A stretch of 64,000 bases of DNA from Mesorhizobium caraganae. GTDB taxonomy: Bacteria > Pseudomonadota > Alphaproteobacteria > Rhizobiales > Rhizobiaceae. Positions 58,297 through 64,000 of the stretch are shown one piece after another. Under the pieces are notes generated by a model. That model did not search any database, was not told where the DNA came from, and worked only from the letters and a program-made list of their open reading frames with translations. How positions within the stretch are numbered: the first letter of the stretch is position 1; the number at the start of each line of letters is the position of its first letter. The DNA lies in the NCBI RefSeq assembly GCF_016836705.1, contig NZ_JAFCGY010000003.1, positions 124,001 to 188,000 of the forward strand. Direction: 5' to 3'. The translations under genes and the position numbers were made by a program.

Positions 58297-59016
58297 ATGC
58301 CAAGCCAGAACATATGGATACTTCTGAGTTGGGGACCCGATGGCTGGATTGACGATATTGCCTATGGCGCACTGGTTACCATCGCGCTTGCGCTGGCGAC
58401 GCTGCCCATCGGCCTGACGATCGGCTTTTTCGTCGCCTGGGCCAAACAATCCGATGAACCGTCGCTGCGGCTGGCAGCCAACATCTACACCACCGTCTTC
58501 CGCGGCCTGCCGGAACTGGTGACGCTGTTCCTGTTTTTCTTCGGCGTGCCGATCCTGCTGCAGCATCTCGTGCGATATTTCCGACCAGACGCGACCATCG
58601 ACGTCAACAGCTTCGTCGCCGGCATGATCGTGCTGTCGCTGATCTTTTCATCCTATGCCAGCGAGGTGTTTCTTTCAGCCTTTCGAGCCATACCGAAAGG
58701 TCAGTATGAGGGCGGCTATGCCATCGGCCTGTCGAACTGGCTGACCATGCGAAAGGTGATCTTGCCGCAACTCCTTCGCATCGCGTTTCCCGGACTTGAG
58801 AACTGCTGGCTTAGCCTGCTCAAGGATACGTCGCTGGTATCGGTCGTCGGCCTCGCCGAGACGCTGCGCAATGCTTATACTGCTGCCCGCGTTACCAAGC
58901 ACGCTTTCCTGTTTTATGGCGTTGCGGCGATGGTCTTCCTTGGTCTGGCTGTCGTTTCTTCCTTTGCTACCAGCGCGATCCTGCGCTCGCTCGGCCGGCG
59001 AGAGGCGCAACGATGA
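58297..59016 (+). CDS. Amino-acid ABC transporter permease (HisQ-like)
   Basis: Inner-membrane subunit of 239 residues with about five helices. The family N-terminus GALVTIALALATLPIGLTIG and the EAA coupling loop EGGYAIGLSNWLTMRKVILP (contacting the ATPase) are clear; YTTVFRGLPELVTLFLFFFG is the FRGxP-type signature. It overlaps the next permease gene by four bases. Confidence 0.92.
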   Translation: MPSQNIWILLSWGPDGWIDDIAYGALVTIALALATLPIGLTIGFFVAWAKQSDEPSLRLAANIYTTVFRGLPELVTLFLFFFGVPILLQHLVRYFRPDATIDVNSFVAGMIVLSLIFSSYASEVFLSAFRAIPKGQYEGGYAIGLSNWLTMRKVILPQLLRIAFPGLENCWLSLLKDTSLVSVVGLAETLRNAYTAARVTKHAFLFYGVAAMVFLGLAVVSSFATSAILRSLGRREAQR

Positions 59017-59834
59017 GCGTCACCGCCACCCTTGTAGAACGACCGCCACCACGGGCGCGCGGCTGGCCGCGCAGCCGTGTCATCGGCTATGCGATGGTCG
59101 GTTTCTGGATCCTGTTTGGCCTCGGCATCGTCAGCTATCTGATCTTTGCCTGGAACGCCGACTTCTTCGCCAAATATGCCCCGGCCTATCTGAAGGGCCT
59201 GCAAACCACGCTGTTACTGGTTTGCATATCGATGGTGCTCGGAGCGATCCTGTCGGTGCCGGTCGCTTATGGGCGCATGTCCAGCAACCGGCTCCTGTCC
59301 GGCCTCGCCTATTGCTATGTCTATTTCTTCCGCGGCACGCCGCTGCTGGTCCAGACCTATCTGGTTTACTACGGGCTGGGATCGTTCAGGACTGAGCTTC
59401 AAACGGTTGGCCTCTGGGATTTTTTCAAAGACGCTTTCAATTGCGGTGTGTTTGCCTTCGCACTCAACACCGCCGCCTATCAGGCCGAGATCCTGCGCGG
59501 CGCCATCGAAAGCGTGCCAAGAGGCCAGTGGGAGGGTGCTGCCTCGCTTGGGCTGCACAAGTTGCAGACGCTGCGAAAGATCATTCTGCCGCAGGCGTTG
59601 ATCGTCGCCTTGCGTCCCTATGGCAACGAGTTGATTCTGATGGTCAAGGCTTCGGCCATCGTCGCCATCATCACCGTTTACGATTTGATGGGTCAGGCCA
59701 AGCTTGCCTTTGCCAATTCGTTCGACATCCAGGCCTATATCTGGGTCGCCCTCGTCTACCTGGTGATGGTCGAGATCTTGCGCCATGGCGTTGAATGGAT
59801 CGAACGTCGGATCACCATACATCTGAAGCGCTGA
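59013..59834 (+). CDS. Amino-acid ABC transporter permease (HisM-like)
   Basis: Second membrane subunit, 273 residues. It has the FRGTPLLVQTYLVYYGLGSF signature and the EAA loop QWEGAASLGLHKLQTLRKII. The N-terminus is extended by about 30 basic residues before the first helix. ATGA overlap with the HisQ-like gene. No ATPase gene follows: the next gene encodes a dehydrogenase, so the complex must use an ATPase encoded elsewhere. Confidence 0.92.
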   Translation: MSVTATLVERPPPRARGWPRSRVIGYAMVGFWILFGLGIVSYLIFAWNADFFAKYAPAYLKGLQTTLLLVCISMVLGAILSVPVAYGRMSSNRLLSGLAYCYVYFFRGTPLLVQTYLVYYGLGSFRTELQTVGLWDFFKDAFNCGVFAFALNTAAYQAEILRGAIESVPRGQWEGAASLGLHKLQTLRKIILPQALIVALRPYGNELILMVKASAIVAIITVYDLMGQAKLAFANSFDIQAYIWVALVYLVMVEILRHGVEWIERRITIHLKR

Positions 59835-59934
59835 CTGGCTGCACCAGTCGATCGGCTCATGCGCGTCTTGACGAATTGCGCGCGGAGCCTAGAGCTTGCG
59901 CGGACAATTCCGTTTCCATCTGAAGGGCAAACCT

Positions 59935-60804
59935 ATGGCATCTGTGGCATTTCTCGGTCTTGGCGTGATGGGGTATCCCATGGCCGGGCACCTCAGGAAC
60001 AAAGGCGGCCACGAGGTTACCGTCTACAACCGCACCGCGGCGAAAGCCGAGCAATGGGTGGCCCAGCATGGCGGCAAGCTTGCCCTGACGCCGGCCGAGG
60101 CATCCGAGGGCCAGGATTTCGTCTTTTCCTGCGTCGGCAATGACGAAGATCTGCGCTCGGTGACGACCGGAGCCAACGGCGCCTTCGCCGCGATGAAGAA
60201 AGGTTCGATCTTCATCGACAACACCACCGCTTCGGCCGAGGTCGCGCGCGAACTGGCCGAAGCTGCTGAAAAGGCCGGCTTTTCCTTCCTCGACGCGCCG
60301 GTCTCCGGCGGCCAGGCGGGCGCCGAAAACGGTGTGTTGACGGTGATGGTCGGCGGTGACCAGACTGCCTTCGACAAGGCCAAACCGGTCATCGATGCCT
60401 TTTCCCGCATGGTAGGGCTGATGGGGCCATCGGGCGCCGGTCAGCTCACCAAGATGATCAACCAGATCACTATTGCCGGGTTGGTTCAGGGACTGGCCGA
60501 AGGCATCCATTTCGGCAAGAAGGCCGGGCTCGACATTGAGAAGGTCATCGAGGTGATCTCCAAGGGTGCTGCCGGGTCCTGGCAGATGGAGAACCGCCAC
60601 AAGACGATGAATGCCGGCAAATATGATTTCGGCTTTGCCGTCGACTGGATGCGCAAGGACCTCGGCATCTGCCTTGATGAAGCCGACCGCAATGGCGCGA
60701 AACTGCCGGTTACCGCCCTCGTCGACCAGTTCTACAAGGACGTACAGGCGATGGGCGGCAAGCGCTGGGATACGTCTTCCCTGCTGGCGCGCCTGGAAAA
60801 ATAG
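59935..60804 (+). CDS. NAD(P)-dependent oxidoreductase, 3-hydroxyisobutyrate dehydrogenase family
   Basis: Beta-hydroxyacid dehydrogenase of 289 residues. Rossmann motif FLGLGVMGYPMAGHL at the N-terminus, substrate motif DAPVSGGQAGAENG near 122-135, and the catalytic lysine in LTKMINQITIAGLVQ. The specific substrate (hydroxyisobutyrate, tartronate semialdehyde or a related acid) cannot be told. ATG at 59935 with AAGGGC. Alone or at the head of a run with the AlkD-like gene five bases downstream. Confidence 0.9.
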   Translation: MASVAFLGLGVMGYPMAGHLRNKGGHEVTVYNRTAAKAEQWVAQHGGKLALTPAEASEGQDFVFSCVGNDEDLRSVTTGANGAFAAMKKGSIFIDNTTASAEVARELAEAAEKAGFSFLDAPVSGGQAGAENGVLTVMVGGDQTAFDKAKPVIDAFSRMVGLMGPSGAGQLTKMINQITIAGLVQGLAEGIHFGKKAGLDIEKVIEVISKGAAGSWQMENRHKTMNAGKYDFGFAVDWMRKDLGICLDEADRNGAKLPVTALVDQFYKDVQAMGGKRWDTSSLLARLEK

Positions 60805-60809
60805 GCGGG

Positions 60810-61514
60810 ATGGTCGAGCTATCGCCTCATTCCAGCGCCGACGACATTGTCGCGCATTTGCGGTCGATCGGCTCGGAAGAAAATCGCCGCGGCATGCTGC
60901 GCTACGGCATCAAGATCGAACGGGCGCTCGGCATCTCGCATGGCATGCAGCGGCAGATCGCCAGGAAGATCAAGCGCAACCACGAACGTGCCTTTGAGCT
61001 CTGGCAGACCGGCATCATGGAGGCGCAGTTCATCGCTTCCGTCACCGCCGACCCGAAGCGCTTTTCCGCAGCGGATGCAAGGCAATGGGCGGCGTCCTTC
61101 GATTCCTGGGATATCGTTGACGGCGTCTCCGATCTCTTCGTCGACACGGACGCCTGGAAGGAACTGATCGAAGAGTTCGCGGCGGACGAACGGGAGTTCG
61201 TCCGACGCACGGCCTTTGCCATGATGGCCTGGTCCGTCGTGCACCGGAAGCAAGAGCCGGTAGCGACCTTCCTCGGCTTCCTGCCGATCATTGAAGCGCA
61301 CGCCACCGACAGCCGCAATTTCGTGAGGAAGGCGGTAAACTGGGCGCTTCGTTCGATCGGCAAGCGCTCAATGGAGATGCACGGCGCTGCCCTTGCCGTG
61401 GCCGAACGCCTGGCGCAGTCGACTGACAAGACGGCACGCTGGAATGGCAAGGACGCAGTCAGGGAGCTGACCAATGCCAAAACGCTCGAGCGGATCGCCG
61501 CCAGAAAAGCCTGA
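60810..61514 (+). CDS. DNA alkylation repair protein (AlkD-like)
   Basis: HEAT-repeat-like all-helical protein of 234 residues. Hallmarks are RYGIKIERALGISHGMQRQI at the N-terminus and NFVRKAVNWALRSIGKRSME in the last third, as in bacterial AlkD DNA glycosylases that remove bulky or cationic alkylated bases. WDIVDGVSDLFVD contains an Asp in the usual position of the active site. The gene overlaps the GNAT gene by 41 bases. Confidence 0.88.
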   Translation: MVELSPHSSADDIVAHLRSIGSEENRRGMLRYGIKIERALGISHGMQRQIARKIKRNHERAFELWQTGIMEAQFIASVTADPKRFSAADARQWAASFDSWDIVDGVSDLFVDTDAWKELIEEFAADEREFVRRTAFAMMAWSVVHRKQEPVATFLGFLPIIEAHATDSRNFVRKAVNWALRSIGKRSMEMHGAALAVAERLAQSTDKTARWNGKDAVRELTNAKTLERIAARKA

Positions 61515-62052
61515 TCTCGCGAAACTCCGGTTCACTGAGGTGACGCGGAAAACCCGCGCCGATTTCGAAAACCTGTTCGAGGCGCCGGGCGGACCGAAAT
61601 ATTGCTGGTGCATGGCCTGGCGCCATTCCAGCCGCGAGCATGTCGAGAACGATGAGAAGAAACGCATGATGATGGCGCTTGTCGAGGCCGGCACGCCGGT
61701 TGGCATCCTGGCCGAACTCGACGGCAAGACCGTCGGCTGGTGCTCGGTCGCGCCGCGCCAGACCTACCGCAAGCTATCGCCGCAACAGGATGATGCCGAG
61801 ACGGATATCTGGTCGATCGTCTGCTTCTATGTGCCGAGAGCGCTGCGCGGCGGTGGGCTGGCGGCTGCCCTGCTCGACGCTGCCGTCGACCATGCCTTTG
61901 CCAAGGGTGCGCGCACCGTCGAGGCCTATCCGGTCGACCAGGCATCGCCGAGCTATACCTTCATGGGTTTTCGCGACATGTTCGCCGCTCGCGGGTTCCA
62001 CGAGACCGGCATGGCCGGCTCTCGCAGACATGTGATGCGGCTCGAGCGTTGA
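61474..62052 (+). CDS. GNAT family N-acetyltransferase
   Basis: Acetyltransferase of 192 residues. The acetyl-CoA binding segment is FYVPRALRGGGLAAALLDAA, and the N-terminal CWCMAWRHSS is a motif of a GNAT branch whose substrate is unknown. The start overlaps the AlkD-like gene by 41 bases, which is long for coupling but supported by the N-terminal fold (residues 18 onward); a later start would still be possible. Confidence 0.85.
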   Translation: MPKRSSGSPPEKPDLAKLRFTEVTRKTRADFENLFEAPGGPKYCWCMAWRHSSREHVENDEKKRMMMALVEAGTPVGILAELDGKTVGWCSVAPRQTYRKLSPQQDDAETDIWSIVCFYVPRALRGGGLAAALLDAAVDHAFAKGARTVEAYPVDQASPSYTFMGFRDMFAARGFHETGMAGSRRHVMRLER

Positions 62053-62099
62053 CGCAATCGGCCACGGCGTCTTTACTCCCAGCACAAAGGAAGCGGCCG

Positions 62100-62666
62100 A
62101 TGAGCAGACTTTTCCAATCGACCCTGGCGCTTGCAGCTGCGTTGTTTGTGTCCACTTCACCTGCTTCGGCACAAACCGCGCACATCTTCTGGAAGGATCT
62201 GCGGCCGGCGACGCAGGCGGTTGCCGAAGATGCCGGCCTGCCGATGATCGCGGCAAAACTGCCCGATCATGGCGAGACGCTGTCGCTCAACCTCCAGGAC
62301 AAGACCGTTCAATTAGCCGGCTATGCATTGCCTGTCGACCGCGATGGCGACCTCGTCTACCAGTTTCTGCTGGTGCCGTGGACAGGCGCCTGCAGCCACA
62401 TGCCGACGCCGCCGCCGAACCAGATCGTGCTGGTCACCCCGGCCCATCCCTACAAGATGTCGGAGGCCTATGAGGCGGTTGCCGTGACCGGCGCTTTGCA
62501 GCCCGGCATGGAGAAGAGCCAGCTGTTCATTCTCGACGGCGTCAGCATCATCCAGTCGGGTTACACCGTGCGCAAAGCCGAGGTGGCGGCTGTCGACAAC
62601 GTGCCGGATACGATCACGCTGCCGGTCAGCTCGCCCTGGACTTTTCTAAACAAAAAGAAGAACTAG
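62100..62666 (+). CDS. DUF3299 domain-containing secreted protein
   Basis: Exported protein of 188 residues: a signal peptide (STLALAAALFVSTSPASA) and a DUF3299 domain with VQLAGYALPVDRDGDLVYQF, then LVPWTGACSHMPTPPPNQIV. The single conserved cysteine in GACSHMP is a hallmark; the family is thought to sit in the periplasm near metal or lipoprotein systems but is uncharacterised. ATG at 62100 with AAAGGAAG. Confidence 0.88.
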   Translation: MSRLFQSTLALAAALFVSTSPASAQTAHIFWKDLRPATQAVAEDAGLPMIAAKLPDHGETLSLNLQDKTVQLAGYALPVDRDGDLVYQFLLVPWTGACSHMPTPPPNQIVLVTPAHPYKMSEAYEAVAVTGALQPGMEKSQLFILDGVSIIQSGYTVRKAEVAAVDNVPDTITLPVSSPWTFLNKKKN

Positions 62667-62677
62667 CGGGTTTAGCC

Positions 62678-63169
62678 TTAAGCCGCGTTGGCCCCGGATT
62701 CCTTGTCCAGCACCATGTAGTCGAGCGGCATTTCGGTCGTGTACTTGATCTGCTCCATGGCGAAGGACGACGACACGTCGCGGATCTCGATCTTGGCAAT
62801 CAGCCGCTTGTAGAAGGCATCATAGGCGGCGATGTCGGGCACAACCACGCGCAGGAGATAATCGACGTCGCCGCTCATGCGGTAGAATTCGACCACTTCG
62901 GGAAATTCCTGGATGACTTCGGAGAAGCGCCGCAGCCATTCATGGCTGTGCGAATTGGTGCGGATCGACACGAAGACGGTGACGCGCACATTGACCTTCT
63001 CGTGGTCGAGGATGGCGACGCGCCGCTTGATGACGCCCTCTTCCTCGAGCTTCTGGATACGGCGCCAGCACGGCGTTGTCGACAGGCCGACTTTCTTGGC
63101 AACATCGGCAACCGCGAGCGTCGCGTCCTCCTGCAGGAGGCGGAGAATTTTTCTGTCGAGGCGATCCAT
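62678..63169 (-). CDS. Lrp/AsnC family transcriptional regulator
   Basis: Feast/famine regulator of 163 residues. The N-terminal helix-turn-helix (LDRKILRLLQEDATLAVADV, then VGLSTTPCWRRIQKLEEEGV) is followed by the RAM ligand domain (EVVEFYRMSGDVDYLLRVVV). It converges with the DUF3299 gene. Target genes are not indicated by the context. Confidence 0.94.
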   Translation of the reverse strand: MDRLDRKILRLLQEDATLAVADVAKKVGLSTTPCWRRIQKLEEEGVIKRRVAILDHEKVNVRVTVFVSIRTNSHSHEWLRRFSEVIQEFPEVVEFYRMSGDVDYLLRVVVPDIAAYDAFYKRLIAKIEIRDVSSSFAMEQIKYTTEMPLDYMVLDKESGANAA

Positions 63170-63313
63170 TGAGATGCTCCCTGGTGCAGGCCGCGTTCCC
63201 TGGGGCGCGACGCGCTTTGGGAATAGATTGGCTATACTCCCTCTTATTTCGGCCTTTCACAAGAAAGAAATTCTGCCGAATGGCATAAAAGCGAGTGATA
63301 TCTTGCTTAAAGC

Positions 63314-63931
63314 TTAAGCAATGCGATAGCGGATTTCCGATCTCAGGAAGGGCAGCAAATCCATTTCAAACCATGGATTCTGCTTCAGCCAGCCGGAGTT
63401 GCGCCACGATGGATGTGGCAGCGGCAGCACTTTCGGGCTGGCCGGCGCGTCCCAGATGGCGCGCCAGTCCATCACGGTTTCGGTCAGCGACGGCCGCCTT
63501 GCTTCACCCATATGCCAGGACTGCGCGTAGGAGCCGATGGTCAGAACAAGATCGATCTGCGGCATCAGCGCCATCAGTTGCGCGCGCCAGGCCGGCGCGC
63601 ATTCGCGGCGCGGCGGCAGGTCGCTGCCCTTGGCGTCCTGGCCGGGAAAGCAGAAGCCCATCGGCACGATGGCGAATTTCTCGGTGTCGTAGAATTCGTC
63701 GGCGCTAACCGCCAACCAGCTTCGCAAGCGGTCGCCGGACGCGTCGGTAAACGGCATGCCGGACACATGCACCTTGGTGCCCGGCGCCTGGCCGGCGAGC
63801 AGGATGCGGGCGCTGGACGACGGCAGCAGCACCGGGCGCGGCTCGTGCGGCAGCGGCCGTCCCACAGGATTGTCGATGCAGATGCGGCAGGCGCGGACCG
63901 TTGCCGTCAGGCGTTCGAGCTCTGCCTCCAT
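63314..63931 (-). CDS. Uracil-DNA glycosylase family protein
   Basis: Protein of 205 residues with the UDG fold. The N-terminus TVRACRICIDNPVGRP has a Cys pair; ILLAGQAPGTKVHVSGMPFT is motif 1 with GQAPG, and PLPHPSWRNSGWLKQNPWF is motif 2 with the HPS. Only two of the four cysteines needed for a 4Fe-4S cluster are evident, so it may be a cluster-free family member. It starts one base after the stop of the upstream gene on the minus strand. Confidence 0.85.
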   Translation of the reverse strand: MEAELERLTATVRACRICIDNPVGRPLPHEPRPVLLPSSSARILLAGQAPGTKVHVSGMPFTDASGDRLRSWLAVSADEFYDTEKFAIVPMGFCFPGQDAKGSDLPPRRECAPAWRAQLMALMPQIDLVLTIGSYAQSWHMGEARRPSLTETVMDWRAIWDAPASPKVLPLPHPSWRNSGWLKQNPWFEMDLLPFLRSEIRYRIA

Positions 63932-63932
63932 C

Positions 63933-64000
63933 TCAGGCGGATGCGCTCGGCCGGCTGGTGACGGCGCTGTACCAGCGCAGCACGTTGGCGCACTCGTCCG
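63933..64000 (-). CDS. C-terminal end of a probable glutathione S-transferase (partial)
   Basis: The minus-strand frame entering from the right edge ends NVLRWYSAVTSRPSASA and a TGA at 63935-63933. The RWY-x5-RP pattern is the usual C-terminal helix of bacterial glutathione S-transferases. The start lies outside the window. Confidence 0.55.
   Translation of the reverse strand, partial: DECANVLRWYSAVTSRPSASA

Noticed and set aside
1..64000. CRISPR array, insertion sequence, prophage or rRNA
   Set aside because: No regularly spaced repeats, transposase, integrase, phage structural gene or rRNA sequence was found on reading both strands.

Overview
The window looks like a chromosomal segment of an alphaproteobacterium of the order Rhizobiales, most probably Mesorhizobium or a close relative. 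The evidence is high GC content with strong GC bias at third codon positions, a CDP-alcohol-type phosphatidylcholine synthase (Pcs), rhizobial families such as IalB, DUF930, DUF982 and DUF2059, an SbmA/BacA-type domain fused to an ABC ATPase (BclA-like), and a Rhizobiales-type intergenic hairpin repeat at about 18.45 kb. The assignment rests on reading the proteins, not on a database search.

Layout. 0-28 kb is mostly ordinary chromosome: a TerC-family membrane protein and rimO; an acyltransferase; a leftward BMP-type ABC importer operon (ATPase, two permeases, binding protein); quinone oxidoreductase; a leftward DUF2182-DUF1326-pcs cluster; a UbiH-like hydroxylase; hspQ; ialB-like; a YejA-like binding protein; a DsbA-like protein; the BclA-like transporter; mgtE; glutathione reductase, DUF2059, rpiA and gph; and tRNA-Val(CAC). 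From 28 to 44 kb the content is accessory. Small hypothetical genes come first (zinc ribbon, DUF982, a secreted 90-residue protein). Next is a four-gene leftward operon (36.8 to 29.4 kb) encoding a trypsin-NUC nuclease fusion, an EAD1-trypsin protein, an EAD1-helical protein and a membrane-anchored pseudonuclease. A Crp/Fnr regulator, a 1441-residue P450-transmembrane-DyP peroxidase fusion and a frameshifted nucleotidyl cyclase with TPRs follow. 44.6-64 kb returns to housekeeping genes: PepSY and LprI-like secreted proteins, an L,D-transpeptidase, divergent SDR/TetR and hydrolase/MarR pairs, DUF971, moaA, mobA-mobB, an amino-acid ABC importer without its ATPase, a 3-hydroxyisobutyrate-dehydrogenase-like enzyme, an AlkD-like protein, GNAT, DUF3299, Lrp, a UDG-family protein and the end of a probable glutathione S-transferase.

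The most interesting system is the 29.4-36.8 kb operon. Two proteins carry an N-terminal effector-associated domain (EAD1), two carry trypsin-like protease domains with complete triads, one carries an intact DNA/RNA non-specific endonuclease (NUC) domain, and one carries a NUC-like domain that has lost the catalytic motif, plus a transmembrane helix and coiled coil. This is the composition of a protease-relay conflict (defence or self-killing) system in which an active and a dead nuclease are paired. A consensus-grade CRP box lies in the intergenic region between this operon and the adjacent crp-like gene, and a nucleotidyl cyclase gene is 7 kb away, so cAMP control is a testable idea.

Other points worth checking are the P450-DyP fusion, a two-uORF leader with a start-codon-sequestering hairpin before mgtE, a hairpin cluster with a perfect 24-bp palindrome before the BclA-like gene, a structured intergenic element with an anti-Shine-Dalgarno-like loop at 37.13-37.23 kb, a G7-tract frameshift in the cyclase, and several gene remnants. 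No insertion sequence, integrase, CRISPR array or prophage was seen.
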